NCBI GenBank assembly: GCA_944325665.1
Contig: CALVAY010000001.1
Span: 1 to 64,000 of the forward strand
Length of the DNA stretch: 64,000 bases
Direction: 5' to 3'
From: Candidatus Gastranaerophilales bacterium
Lineage (GTDB): Bacteria; Cyanobacteriota; Vampirovibrionia; Gastranaerophilales; Gastranaerophilaceae
A model generated the notes under the pieces. The model had not been told where the DNA came from. It was given only the letters and a program-made list of their open reading frames with translations, and made no database searches. How positions within the stretch are numbered: the first letter of the stretch is position 1; each line of letters starts with the position of its first letter. This document shows, in pieces, positions 29,819 through 40,544 of this stretch. Made by a program: the position numbers and the translations under genes.

Positions 29819-31975
29819 TTATTTTGCACAAGCACAGGTGTCATCGCAGCCCAGGGCTTTTTTAGCTTCTTCTATGCGAACTTTGATACGTCCGTCAACT
29901 GCGATACCTTCGCCTGTTTTTTCAGAAATTAACAGCGGGTTAATGTCTAATTCGTCGATGAATTTAAAGTCATTAACAAGTTGAGATAATCTCAAAAGTG
30001 TTTCTTGAATTTGTTCGATTTGCGCAGGTTTTGTACCTCTTGCACCTTCAAGAAGTTTGTAAGCTTTAACTGATTTAATCATTTCCATTGCGTCGTTATC
30101 AGTTAACGGTGCAATTCTGAATGTTACGTCTTTCATAACTTCAACGAATACGCCGCCAAGACCGAACATCATCATAGGACCGTATTGCGGGTCTGTTGCA
30201 ATACCGCAAACCATTTCGCGAGAACCTTTAACCATTTCTTGGATGATTACACCTTCAAGACCTTCCAAAAGTCCTTTTGCTTTTAGTCTTTCAAGAAGTG
30301 CTTTGTATTCGCTTCTTAGTTGTTCTTCGTCTTTAATATTTACAACTACGCCGCCAACATCAGTTTTGTGTGAAGTAGTTTTTGAAGTCATTTTCATAAC
30401 AACAGGGTAGCCGATTTCATTACCGAGTTTTGCAACTTCTTCTTCGTTTGTGGCTAAACCGTATTTGCAAGCTCTAATACCGTATGCTTCAAGCACATCG
30501 ATTGATTCTAAAGTTGTAAGTTGAGCTCTGCCTTCTTTTAGGGAATTTTTGATAATAGCTTCAACTTTAGCTTTATCTACATTATAGCTTGGAATTTTAC
30601 CTTCGGGTTTTTCCATCCATTGACGTTGCTGATCAAGTCTTGTCATAGCCTCAGCTGCTTCTTCGGCGTACATATAAAATGGCATATTAACTTCCATATT
30701 TGAAATTTTTACAAAGAAGTCAGATGTTGTCATAAATACGCCGATGATTGGTTTTTGAGGATTTTTAGCCTTAATTTCCATCAACGCTTGAGCAACGTCG
30801 ATATCTTTTAAACCTAAGAACGGTAAGTAAATTACAGCTATCATATCTACGTTTTCATCTTGAAGAACTGTTTCAAGAGTTTGCTTGTAGTGCTCAATCG
30901 GAGCTGATGCTATCATATCAATCGGGTTTTTAACAGATGCAGCTGATGGCAAGAAGCTTCTTAGTTTTTCTTTTGTTTCATCTGTAATTTGTGCCATTTG
31001 CATACCTGATTCACAAACAGCATCGGTTGCCATAATACCGGGGCCGCCTGAGTTTGTAATGATAGCTACTCTGTTGCCTTTTGGAATCGGGCAGTTAGAG
31101 AATGCTTTTGCGTTAGCAAAAAGGTTTTTAAGTGAGAATTCTCTTATAACGCCTGATTGTTTTAAAAGTGCAGCAGCTGCTTTATCCGCACCTGCAAGAG
31201 AACCTGTGTGAGAACTTGCAGCTGAAGCTCCTGCCGCAGAGCGACCTGCTTTAAGAGCTAAAATTGGTTTTTTCTTTGTAATTCTTGAAGCAAGTTTTCT
31301 AAAGTTTTGAGGGTTTTGGATTGATTCCATATATAGAAGAATTTGTTTTACATCATCGTCATTTTCCCAGTATTCAAGCATTGTTTCAGCATTAATATCA
31401 GCTTGGTTACCGATTGAAACAAATTGAGCAAAACCAAGGTTTAAGTCTTTTAAAATATTTAAAATACCGCCGCCAAGCGCACCTGATTGAGAAACAAAAC
31501 CGATGTCGCCTTTAACGGGAAGAGATTCGGCAAATGTAGCATCCATTCTGATGTCATCATTTGTGTTTAAAACACCTAAGCAGTTAGGGCCTACGCATCT
31601 CATACCGTATTCGCGTACTTTTTGAAGAAGTTGACGTTCAAGCTCAGCACCTTCTCTACCTGTTTCTTTAAAGCCTGCTGTGATTATGCAAAGCCCTTTG
31701 ATGCCTTTATTGTGGCATTGGTCAATTGTATCAAGTACGAATTTTGAATTAACTACAATTACTGCTAAGTCAACTTCGCCTGGTACTTCGTTAATTGAAG
31801 TGTATGCTTGGAAACCTTCAATCATACCGCCTTTTGGGTTGATAGGATAGATATTTCCATTGAATTTATAATCTCTTAGTCTTTGCATTATTTCAGAACC
31901 GATTGTTTTGGGCTTTGTTGAAGCACCAATAACCGCTACTGATTTAGGTTTCATAATTTTGTCAAGTACGTTCAT
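29819..31975 (-). CDS. Acetate-CoA ligase (ADP-forming), fused alpha and beta subunits
   Basis: This encodes 718 residues. It converts acetyl-CoA, ADP and phosphate into acetate, CoA and ATP, giving ATP in fermentation. The CoA-binding domain begins SVAVIGASTKPKTIGSEIMQ. A ligase domain carries FVSQSGALGG and the phospho-His loop SSHTGSLAGADKAAAALLKQ. The C-terminal ATP-grasp part has GIRACKYGLATNEEEV, GYPVVMKMTSKTTSHKTDVG and DINPLLI. Fusion order alpha then beta is one of the two common forms. It follows the radical SAM gene by 21 nt. It may accept other acyl-CoAs. Confidence 0.9.
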   Translation of the reverse strand: MNVLDKIMKPKSVAVIGASTKPKTIGSEIMQRLRDYKFNGNIYPINPKGGMIEGFQAYTSINEVPGEVDLAVIVVNSKFVLDTIDQCHNKGIKGLCIITAGFKETGREGAELERQLLQKVREYGMRCVGPNCLGVLNTNDDIRMDATFAESLPVKGDIGFVSQSGALGGGILNILKDLNLGFAQFVSIGNQADINAETMLEYWENDDDVKQILLYMESIQNPQNFRKLASRITKKKPILALKAGRSAAGASAASSHTGSLAGADKAAAALLKQSGVIREFSLKNLFANAKAFSNCPIPKGNRVAIITNSGGPGIMATDAVCESGMQMAQITDETKEKLRSFLPSAASVKNPIDMIASAPIEHYKQTLETVLQDENVDMIAVIYLPFLGLKDIDVAQALMEIKAKNPQKPIIGVFMTTSDFFVKISNMEVNMPFYMYAEEAAEAMTRLDQQRQWMEKPEGKIPSYNVDKAKVEAIIKNSLKEGRAQLTTLESIDVLEAYGIRACKYGLATNEEEVAKLGNEIGYPVVMKMTSKTTSHKTDVGGVVVNIKDEEQLRSEYKALLERLKAKGLLEGLEGVIIQEMVKGSREMVCGIATDPQYGPMMMFGLGGVFVEVMKDVTFRIAPLTDNDAMEMIKSVKAYKLLEGARGTKPAQIEQIQETLLRLSQLVNDFKFIDELDINPLLISEKTGEGIAVDGRIKVRIEEAKKALGCDDTCACAK

Positions 31976-31996
31976 TTTTTAACCTTTCCGTTTATA

Positions 31997-32626
31997 TTAA
32001 TAACCTTCTTTTATCCATTCTCTGTTTCTGAATTTTGCACCTGTATTTTTTGCAATTTCTTCGCATTTTTTCAGGTCTAATTCATATTCATCTTCTCTAA
32101 ACTTTGAAACAACGCTCATTGTGGTGTCTATACCGCACTTTGTGCACTCTTGTGCAAAGTCAAGCATAGCCTGATAAGCTCCTTCAAATTTTGGTTGAGA
32201 TAATCTGTTGTATAAATCTTCATTTTGAGCATTTAAGCTGATAGAAATAGAGTCTATTAGCCCTTTTAGCTCCGGAACAATATTCTTTTTGTTAACAAAG
32301 TTGCCGTGTCCGTTTGTATTAATTCTTATTTTTAACTCGGGCATCTCTTTTCTTAGGTATTCGCAAACTTTTTTAACTTCTTCAAATTTTATAAGCGGTT
32401 CGCCGTATCCGCAAAAAATAATTTCTCCGCCTTCAAGTACTTTTTGGGCGGAGTTTTTAATTTGTTCTATAACATCATCTGCTTTGACGTTTTGCACGTC
32501 AAGCCATAAGTTTGCACCTTTGACATTGTCTTTAATATCTCTCACGCAAAATTTGCACGAATTTGTGCAGGCGTTAGTGATATTTATATAAGCTTTTCCC
32601 CCAAGAAAATAAACTAAGTTTGACAT
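31997..32626 (-). CDS. TatD-associated radical SAM protein
   Basis: About 209 residues from the ATG at 32626 with a TGAGGTTTTT site. The cluster motif is CTNSCKFC (CxxxCxxC) within YINITNACTNSCKFCVRDIK; GYGEPLIKFEEV is the SAM-binding GE-type motif. The start VYFLGGKAYINITN and the LWLD segment match TIGR04038 (TatD-linked rSAM). In other bacteria it sits beside or fused to tatD; here the nearest TatD-like hydrolase is 6 kb away at 25178. It is directly upstream of the ADP-forming acetyl-CoA synthetase, on the same transcript. Reaction unknown. Confidence 0.8.
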   Translation of the reverse strand: MSNLVYFLGGKAYINITNACTNSCKFCVRDIKDNVKGANLWLDVQNVKADDVIEQIKNSAQKVLEGGEIIFCGYGEPLIKFEEVKKVCEYLRKEMPELKIRINTNGHGNFVNKKNIVPELKGLIDSISISLNAQNEDLYNRLSQPKFEGAYQAMLDFAQECTKCGIDTTMSVVSKFREDEYELDLKKCEEIAKNTGAKFRNREWIKEGY

Positions 32627-32697
32627 AAAAACCTCAGAAAACTTACACAATAAATTATTGCACTTAAAGTTTTTAAATCAAGCGTTTTGGAAGATTG

Positions 32698-33087
32698 TTA
32701 TACTTGGGCAGTGTTAGTTGGCGTGGGGTTAAGAAGAACATCAGTCGTAATTAAAGCCATACGTTGAGCTTCTTGCGGGGTTACGCCTTTTTGAATATAT
32801 CCTTGAATTAAATCTTGAGTAAATTCCTGCATTAATTGGAATGTAAAAATGTCATCCTGAATGTTTTGAGGATTAACAGAGGGTGCTTTTTGTACACCTT
32901 GAGCCTGATTTACCATAGCACGACCGTATTGATCACCGGGTACAAATTTAAGGGGATCATTATTTTGTGTATTTTCTACTTGAGCAGGTTCAGTGTTTTC
33001 AGCTTGACCTTGGGGTGATTGTTTAGCACCTTGAGGATTGTAGCCTATCGGACCAACTGCATTCATATTTGGGATGTTGTTGCTCAT
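32698..33087 (-). CDS. Asn/Gln/Pro-rich small protein, unknown
   Basis: This encodes 129 residues with a strong AAGGAGATTAA site. The first 75 residues are low complexity (MSNNIPNMNAVGPIGYNPQG; QGQAENTEPAQVENTQNNDP). Residues 78-115 form a predicted helical unit (DDIFTFQLMQEFTQDLIQGY, TPQEAQRMALITTDVLLNPT). No signal peptide or membrane helix is seen. Such proteins are frequent in this lineage; function unknown. Confidence 0.6.
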   Translation of the reverse strand: MSNNIPNMNAVGPIGYNPQGAKQSPQGQAENTEPAQVENTQNNDPLKFVPGDQYGRAMVNQAQGVQKAPSVNPQNIQDDIFTFQLMQEFTQDLIQGYIQKGVTPQEAQRMALITTDVLLNPTPTNTAQV

Positions 33088-33288
33088 TTAATCTCCTTAA
33101 AAATTAACTCGTGTTTTGAGCTTTACTATATAAAACATGAAATTAATATTTTTTGCTAGTGATATTTAAAAATTATATACTTTTTTGAATTTTAAATATT
33201 ATAATTGCCCAAAAACACAATAAAATCAATAGCCTAGGAGTATATATTTTGTCTTAATATTTCTTAACAATATACTATTTTTTGGCAT

Positions 33289-33320
33289 AAAAAAAAGCCA
33301 AGTTTTAAAAACAATGGCTT
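33289..33320 (-). terminator. Orphan minus-strand terminator-like hairpin
   Basis: AAGCCA and TGGCTT form the stem on the minus strand and are followed by a run of T. No minus-strand gene ends just upstream of it. Confidence 0.45.
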
Positions 33321-33442
33321 AACAAGGATGACAATAAAGTTAATATATGGTGTGTTTTAGTATGTTTTCTCTCTTATGTTTTTTGTATCGGATGTATTTT
33401 TCCACGATTTACTTTTTTGTATCAAAAATCCTCTGTTTGGTG

Positions 33443-33454
33443 TAGAATTATCCT
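33443..33454 (+). promoter_or_regulatory. -10 element, leaderless start of the glycosyltransferase gene
   Basis: TAGAAT at 33443-33448 is preceded by TG and followed by 6 nt and the ATG at 33455. Confidence 0.55.
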
Positions 33455-34384
33455 ATGAAATTAGTTATTCAAATACCTTGTTACAACGAGGAGCAAACGA
33501 TTTTAACCACGCTTAATGCTATTCCAAAGTCTATTTGCGGTGTTGATAGTATAGAAATTCTAATTGTAGATGACGGCTCTTGTGATAAAACGGTTGATTT
33601 AGCAAAGAGCTGGGGCGTTAATAAGGTTGTTTCACATAAGAGAAATCTTGGGCTTGCGCGTGCTTTTTCAACAGGTTTAAATGAAGCCTTAAACATGGGC
33701 GCAGATATCATAGTTAATCTTGATGCGGATAATCAATATTGTGCATTGGATATAGAAAAGTTAATCAAGCCAATTTTAGATAAAACTGCCGATATGGCAA
33801 TCGGAACTCGTCCGATAGATAAAATAAAACATTTTTCGCTTTCGAAAAAGTTTTTCCAAAAATTAGGCTCAAGTGTTATGAGAAAAGTTTCTGGTTCGAA
33901 TGTTGAAGACGCCCCAAGCGGGTTTAGGGCGTTTAGTTCTCATTGCGCAAAGTCGTTAAATGTTTTTGACAATTATACATACACGCTTGAAACTATTATT
34001 CAGGCGCAGAAAAAGGGTTTAAAAATAGAGTGTATTCCAATAAGGGTGAATGAAGATTTAAGAGCTTCAAGGTTGGTTAAAAATAATTTTAGCTATATTT
34101 TGCGCTCAATTATAACTATGGTAAGAATATTTATCATATATCGACCTTTTAGGTTTTTTGCATTTTTTGCGTTATTACTCTTTGCTTGCGCTTTTGTTAT
34201 AGGACTTAGGTTTATTTACTATTATTTAATGGGAGACGGGCAAGGACATATTCAATCACTTATTTTATGCGCAATATTGTTTATTCTTTCTTTTCATTGC
34301 GGTCTTTTGGCATTAATTTCGGATTTACTTGCAATAAATAGAAAATTATTAGAAGACATACAGATTAAATTGAGTAATAAGTAG
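33455..34384 (+). CDS. Family 2 glycosyltransferase with C-terminal membrane helices
   Basis: This encodes 309 residues. The GT-A fold starts VIQIPCYNEEQTILTTLNAI, with IEILIVDDGSCDKTVDLAKS, the DxD-like metal motif NLDADNQY and a GTRPIDK loop. Two membrane helices (about 232-252 and 265-290) close the protein. It resembles dolichol/undecaprenyl-phosphate sugar transferases, which load a lipid carrier for envelope glycans. Donor sugar unknown. A terminator follows at 34404. Confidence 0.88.
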   Translation: MKLVIQIPCYNEEQTILTTLNAIPKSICGVDSIEILIVDDGSCDKTVDLAKSWGVNKVVSHKRNLGLARAFSTGLNEALNMGADIIVNLDADNQYCALDIEKLIKPILDKTADMAIGTRPIDKIKHFSLSKKFFQKLGSSVMRKVSGSNVEDAPSGFRAFSSHCAKSLNVFDNYTYTLETIIQAQKKGLKIECIPIRVNEDLRASRLVKNNFSYILRSIITMVRIFIIYRPFRFFAFFALLLFACAFVIGLRFIYYYLMGDGQGHIQSLILCAILFILSFHCGLLALISDLLAINRKLLEDIQIKLSNK

Positions 34385-34403
34385 TTGTTGTTAGGTAATG
34401 AAA

Positions 34404-34433
34404 AAACCCGCAGGAGTTTCCTCTTGCGGGTTT
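34404..34433. terminator. Terminator after the glycosyltransferase gene
   Basis: AAACCCGCAGGAG and CTCTTGCGGGTTT form a 13-bp stem with one G-T pair and a TTTC loop; A- and T-runs flank it. Confidence 0.8.
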
Positions 34434-34440
34434 AAAATTT

Positions 34441-35726
<1,286 letters not shown>

Positions 35727-35779
35727 CTACGGTAAAATTATGTAACAAACAAAAAACATGTGCAACAAATTTAATTAAA

Positions 35780-35801
35780 AACCCCTCATTTTAGAGGGGT
35801 T
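35780..35801 (-). terminator. Terminator after the MFS transporter gene
   Basis: AACCCCTC and GAGGGGTT pair around an ATTTTA loop, 7 nt downstream of the MFS stop on the minus strand, so it ends that transcript before gap. Confidence 0.75.
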
Positions 35802-35807
35802 AATTTT

Positions 35808-37178
35808 TTAATCTTCTTTTACCGTTAAAGTAGTTGCTGCCGCCAGAATAAGCATTATTGCACCGACCAAAAATGCATATTCATAATGATTATTGGGCAG
35901 ATTGTTTATCGTTGTTGAGGATATATTAATAAACCAAGCTAAAATCGTGCACACAAGCACTTGCGGTGCTGCAATAAAGATATTAAATATACCCATAACA
36001 GAGCCTTCCGTACCTTCTTTAATGTATTTTGAAAGCATTGCAAAAGGAAGTGCCAAAATGCTTGCCCAGCCTATGCCTGCTAACATCATCGCCGCAACTG
36101 TTGAAACCTTGTTTTGTAAAAATGCAAGGAAAATGTAAGCTAATGCCATTAAAATAAGGGCTATAAAATGAATTTTTTTGTTTCCGTGGCTTTGAGTTAA
36201 TTTGCCCAAAGGTATTGCAACTATAAAGCAAATTAAGTTAAATGCCGCAAAGCAAAGTGAAGAGAAGTTTTGTCCTTCAAGAACAAGACCTTGATAGCTT
36301 GCTTGAAACTCTTGCGGTATAGCGGTTAAATCCGGAACCTGATACATAATATGCACTACATATTGAGTAAAGAATATCATAAGGCTCATAACACCAATCC
36401 AAGAGAAGAATTGAATAGTGCATATTTTTGCAACTTCGGGTGAAAGTGCAAAAAAGTCAGCCATATTTTGCCAGAAAGATTTTTTAATTTCTTCTCGAGC
36501 GTTTTGTTCTTCAATTTGTAATTCGGCCTTTGATAGCTTTCTTTCTTTTATAGTAAGGCAGGTCCAAGTCATACCAAGTAAAAATGCTATTGCCGCCATA
36601 TAAAATTGAGCTGAAGTTGACATTTGATAGTTAAAGACAATTTTTAAAACCGGAGCTGTTGCAGCAGCAATTACCGAGCCTAAACCGATTGCAAAGCTAA
36701 GGTAGGAATTAGCCACAGAGTGTTGTTCTTGAGGCATATTATCCGGAACAAGTGCTCTGTATGGGCCTTGTGCTGCGTTAACGCAAGCATCGATAATCCA
36801 AATCATAATGGCTGCGATGAACAATGCAAGCCACCATGGGGCGTTTGTGCCAAGTAAATTTGCTATGTTCCCTGAGTTAGGCAGGATGAATAATCCTATT
36901 GCACCCAGAATTGCTCCGCCCATAAGGTAGGGAATTCTTCTGCCAAAAGGAGTTTCCGTGTTGTCGCTGAGAGCGCCTATAATCGGCTGAACAACAATAC
37001 CCGTTACGGGCCCTGCAAGCCAAATTAGTCCGAAAAGCAAAGGACTTGCGCCAAAAGACTCCGTTAGCGGCCCTGATAAAATAATTCTCATTTGCCAAGC
37101 AAATTGCAGACCAAAAAAGCCTATGCAAAAGTTCAAAAGCTGTGAGTTAGTGAACTTTTTTAGATTTTCAGATGCCAT
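35808..37178 (-). CDS. MFS sugar transporter (SLC45 / glycoside-symporter type)
   Basis: This encodes 456 residues with about 12 membrane helices. The MFS loop 2-3 signature is GALSDNTETPFGRRIPYLMG, and LQFAWQMRIILSGPLTESFG plus GLIWLAGPVTGIVVQPIIGA are typical of sucrose/maltose proton symporters of the SLC45/GPH kind. It probably imports a disaccharide for glycolysis, in line with gap next to it. The GTEGSVMGIFNIFIAAPQVL end is conserved in that family. Strong AAGGAG site before ATG. Confidence 0.8.
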   Translation of the reverse strand: MASENLKKFTNSQLLNFCIGFFGLQFAWQMRIILSGPLTESFGASPLLFGLIWLAGPVTGIVVQPIIGALSDNTETPFGRRIPYLMGGAILGAIGLFILPNSGNIANLLGTNAPWWLALFIAAIMIWIIDACVNAAQGPYRALVPDNMPQEQHSVANSYLSFAIGLGSVIAAATAPVLKIVFNYQMSTSAQFYMAAIAFLLGMTWTCLTIKERKLSKAELQIEEQNAREEIKKSFWQNMADFFALSPEVAKICTIQFFSWIGVMSLMIFFTQYVVHIMYQVPDLTAIPQEFQASYQGLVLEGQNFSSLCFAAFNLICFIVAIPLGKLTQSHGNKKIHFIALILMALAYIFLAFLQNKVSTVAAMMLAGIGWASILALPFAMLSKYIKEGTEGSVMGIFNIFIAAPQVLVCTILAWFINISSTTINNLPNNHYEYAFLVGAIMLILAAATTLTVKED

Positions 37179-37240
37179 TAAAAAATTCTCCTTAATACCT
37201 CAAACAAGTACTTTTATTTTACATTAGAATATGTTAATTG

Positions 37241-37252
37241 TAAAATTTGATT
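37241..37252 (+). promoter_or_regulatory. -10 element, leaderless start of the SpoIID-like gene
   Basis: TAAAAT at 37241-37246 is followed by TTGATT and the ATG at 37253. Confidence 0.55.
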
Positions 37253-38959
37253 ATGAAATTTTTAGTAAATGGAATTTTGAAGTTTATATTTTTGGGAGTG
37301 CTTTTTTGTTTTTTCTTGAACAATTATGCATTTTGCCAAGAGGAGAAAACCACTGTAAGAGTTGGAATTTCAAACCAAAGCTTTTCCGTGTACGAACACT
37401 CAAGTGCAAAATTTTCTTCTCCGGATGACATTTTGCTTGTGGATATGGCATCAAATAAGCAATACAATATACCCAAAAATCGTGTAATTTCAGTTGAGAT
37501 AAAAAATTCAAAATTCAAAGTTACTCTTGATGACGGGGTGGATTTTCAAAACCTTTACGGCCCTTTAGTTCTGACACCCAAAGAAAAAATCGCAATAGTT
37601 GATTTAAACAGAAAAGGCTCACCTGCTTACTATGGCGGCTTAATTGAGCTTAAAAGTACAAGAGCGGATAAGTTTAATATAATTAATGTATTAGACTCCG
37701 AACTATACCTTGGCGGTGTTGTACCAAATGAAATGCCTGTTTCATTCGGTTTTGAGGCACTAAAAGCACAAGCCGTTGCGGCAAGGAATTATGTAAATCG
37801 TCCGCAAAACCCTTATAAAAATTATGACGTATGTGATTCCACCGCTTGTCAGGTTTACTATGGTCTAAATTCTAACCGTGAAATATCAGATAAAGCGGTT
37901 AATCAGACAAAGGGCATTTTTGCTCTTTATGACGGCGAGCCGATTTTAGCCCTCTACTGCTCAACTTCGGGCGGTATAACAGAAGATTGGAAAAATGTTT
38001 ACGGGCTTAATTCAAAAGAGCAAAAGCCTTATTTGGTTTCGGTTTCAGACGATAAAAATCAACCCTTGCTTAAGTCAGAAGAGGACGTCAGAGAATATTA
38101 TTCAAAAAAACAACTTTCCTATGATATTAAATCACCGCGATACAGATGGAGTGTCGAGTGGGGAAAAGACGAGCTTGAAAAAGTTTTGAACAAGACTCTT
38201 TTAGAGCAGTCAAAAAGCGGTCTTGTGCAGCCAAAATTTGACGGAAGCTATACTCTTAAAGATTTAAAAGAAATTAATGTTTTAAAGAGAGGTAACTCAG
38301 GCAAAGCTCTTGAGATAGAAATTGTCTTTAAAAACGGTACTTTTAGAGTTCAAAAAGAGCTGATTATAAGAAGAGTTCTAAAGAAAAATAATCAAATGCT
38401 ATACAGCGGTAATTTCTTTGTAGATAAAGTTGTTCAAAAGAAGGATGAAAAAACCGACAACGACGAAGAAAAAAGCATTTTTAGCTTTGAAAAAATGGTG
38501 AATGAAGCTTGCGAAGAAAAATTCGTTATAACGGGCGGAGGCTTTGGACACGGTGTTGGCATGAGCCAGTATGGCGCGGGCTATATGGCACAGAGCGGTT
38601 ATAATTTTGCACAAATTTTAAAACATTATTACAGTAAAATTACTCTTGGCACAATGAAAAAAGAAGTTTTCTACAATCCCTATTTAATTGAGTATAAAAC
38701 TGAATTTTACTGGGATAAGAAAGCTTTTAACAAGGCGATTTTGAAGGTTGACAACCATAAGAGAGTTTCAAAAGTTAAATTTAGAGTTAACTCCCAAACT
38801 TTTGAAACGGATATGAACTCATACAGTGCAAAAAATTTAGGCATGGACATTACGAAATACTTAAAAGAGGGGCTAAATACTGTTGTATTTGAACCTTTGG
38901 AAGAAAAAGATGCCAATAAATCTATTATATATCAAATTGAGGTTTTAGAAGGTGAGTGA
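37253..38959 (+). CDS. SpoIID/LytB-domain secreted protein
   Basis: About 568 residues; the ATG at 37253 is chosen for its position 6 nt after a -10 hexamer and for giving a clean signal peptide (MKFLVNGILKFIFLGVLFCF, cleaved near YAFCQ). The SpoIID domain contains YLGGVVPNEMPVSFGFEALK, AQAVAARNYVNRPQNPYKNY, QVYYGLN, ALYCSTSGGITEDWKNVYGL and GGGFGHGVGMSQYGAGYMAQ. SpoIID is a lytic transglycosylase active on denuded glycans in spore formers; in non-spore formers it works in cell-wall remodelling. Its stop overlaps murJ by 8 nt, which fits a peptidoglycan operon. Confidence 0.88.
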   Translation: MKFLVNGILKFIFLGVLFCFFLNNYAFCQEEKTTVRVGISNQSFSVYEHSSAKFSSPDDILLVDMASNKQYNIPKNRVISVEIKNSKFKVTLDDGVDFQNLYGPLVLTPKEKIAIVDLNRKGSPAYYGGLIELKSTRADKFNIINVLDSELYLGGVVPNEMPVSFGFEALKAQAVAARNYVNRPQNPYKNYDVCDSTACQVYYGLNSNREISDKAVNQTKGIFALYDGEPILALYCSTSGGITEDWKNVYGLNSKEQKPYLVSVSDDKNQPLLKSEEDVREYYSKKQLSYDIKSPRYRWSVEWGKDELEKVLNKTLLEQSKSGLVQPKFDGSYTLKDLKEINVLKRGNSGKALEIEIVFKNGTFRVQKELIIRRVLKKNNQMLYSGNFFVDKVVQKKDEKTDNDEEKSIFSFEKMVNEACEEKFVITGGGFGHGVGMSQYGAGYMAQSGYNFAQILKHYYSKITLGTMKKEVFYNPYLIEYKTEFYWDKKAFNKAILKVDNHKRVSKVKFRVNSQTFETDMNSYSAKNLGMDITKYLKEGLNTVVFEPLEEKDANKSIIYQIEVLEGE

Positions 38960-40544
38960 AGTACAAAAAGCAGAGCAAAACGGCACGGGGCTTTTAAGAG
39001 CGGCTTGGTGGATTGCGGTTATTATATTTTTATCTAAAGTTGCAGGTTTTCTAAGGGATATAGTTGTAGCAAATTATTATGGTGCAAGCGTTGTATCCGA
39101 TGCTTACTTTTTTGCATATCAAATTCCCGCTCTTGTAATTGTCATCTTAGGCGGTGTCGGCGGGCCTTTTCACTCTGCAACGGTTGCAGTTTTTTCTAAA
39201 TTGGTTAAGGATTTTACAAAAAAGCCCGAGCCTGAAGTAAAAAAGCTGTTTAACACTTTTGAAACCTTCTCTATACTTCTATTTTTGTTTTTGTCGATTT
39301 TATGTTATTTCTTTCCAAAAGAAATTATGAGCGTGATAATAAACGACGGCTCAGAGGAGCTGTTGAATTTAGCTGCATATCACTTGAAAATTATGTCGCC
39401 CATGGTGGTTATGGGTTCGGTGTTGGGGCTTTATTACGGTATTTTGGTTACTTATAAAAAGTTTTTGTTACCGAATATTTCCCCCTCAATGGTTTCTTTT
39501 GGGATAATTGCAGTACTGCTTTTCTCAAAAGGTGATACAAACGGTTTTTATCTTGCAGTGGGTACGACTTTCGGATGTTTTTTACAGTTAATATTGCAGT
39601 CGCCCGCGGTAAGAATGCTTGGTTACGGCTATCGCCCCTCGTTTGATTTTTTGCATAATAAAAACTTTAACGAACTTTTAGAGCTTTTATTCCCCGCGTT
39701 TTTAAGCTCTACAATAGGTCAATTAGGTGTTTATGTCGATATGTTTTTCTCATCGGGCTTAAAAGAAGGCGCTTGGACTGCTTTTGGGTATGCAAACAGA
39801 ATTTTCCAATTTCCTGTGGGACTTTTGTTGAGTGCAATTTTAGTTCCGCTTTTCCCTTTGTTTTCAAGACTTGTGGCACAAAAAGATTACGACGGCGTAA
39901 GGCACTATTTTACAAAAGGAGTCGGCTCTCTTATCTTTGCGGGCACATATCTTATGATTTTAATTTTCATTGTAAGAACGGACGCTATTCGCCTTGCCCT
40001 TGAGCGTGGTGCTTTTGGTTCAGATGCCACTTTAATGGTTTCTGAAATTTTGTTCTTTATTTCCTTGTCAATTATCCCTTATGTCTTTAGGGACAGCGCT
40101 ACAAGGCTTTTTTATTCTTTTAACGATTCAAAAACTCCCTTTTATATAGCTATGGCGTGCATTTTGCTCAAGGTATTTTTAAACTGGATATTGGTTAAAC
40201 CCTTTGGAATAAACGGTATTGCACTTTCAACAACACTAATTACTCTATTTAACGGCGCTTGCCTTGCCCTGCTTTTAAGGAAAAAAATCTCAATAGGTTA
40301 CAGAAAGCTCTTAAGAACAGTCGTAAAAATACTTTTGGCGGGTCTTTTGGCGTTTTTGGCAGGTGATTTTGTAAGTGTCGTTTGGGATAAATCTGTTCAC
40401 TGGAGTTTAATTTTGGGCGTCATAAAGCTTTCCTTGGTAAGCGTTGTAAGCCTTTTAGTTTATATTCTTGCCTCATTTATCTTAAAAATTGAATATATGA
40501 AAGAATTATACGAAAGATTGGCGGCAAAATGTCGGAGAAATTAA
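38952..40544 (+). CDS. murJ: Lipid II flippase MurJ
   Basis: This encodes 530 residues with about 14 membrane helices. The MVF/MurJ start ISKVAGFLRDIVVANYYGAS (observed with leading L) and later GYANRIFQFPVGLLLSAILV, PLFPLFSRL and RDSATRLFYSFNDSKTPFYI are highly diagnostic. It moves lipid II across the membrane for peptidoglycan growth. GTG start inside the end of the SpoIID gene; its stop lies 16 nt inside the next gene. Three overlapping genes suggest one envelope operon. Confidence 0.93.
   Translation: MSEVQKAEQNGTGLLRAAWWIAVIIFLSKVAGFLRDIVVANYYGASVVSDAYFFAYQIPALVIVILGGVGGPFHSATVAVFSKLVKDFTKKPEPEVKKLFNTFETFSILLFLFLSILCYFFPKEIMSVIINDGSEELLNLAAYHLKIMSPMVVMGSVLGLYYGILVTYKKFLLPNISPSMVSFGIIAVLLFSKGDTNGFYLAVGTTFGCFLQLILQSPAVRMLGYGYRPSFDFLHNKNFNELLELLFPAFLSSTIGQLGVYVDMFFSSGLKEGAWTAFGYANRIFQFPVGLLLSAILVPLFPLFSRLVAQKDYDGVRHYFTKGVGSLIFAGTYLMILIFIVRTDAIRLALERGAFGSDATLMVSEILFFISLSIIPYVFRDSATRLFYSFNDSKTPFYIAMACILLKVFLNWILVKPFGINGIALSTTLITLFNGACLALLLRKKISIGYRKLLRTVVKILLAGLLAFLAGDFVSVVWDKSVHWSLILGVIKLSLVSVVSLLVYILASFILKIEYMKELYERLAAKCRRN

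Larger units (their letters stand above)
33088..33454. other. 367-bp gap: two promoters and one hairpin, no gene found
   Basis: On the minus side, a TATATAGT -10 region and the AAGGAG site serve the small protein gene ending at 33087. The plus side ends in the leaderless promoter of the glycosyltransferase gene. A terminator-like hairpin at 33289-33320 points minus. I found no convincing coding frame. Confidence 0.5.
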
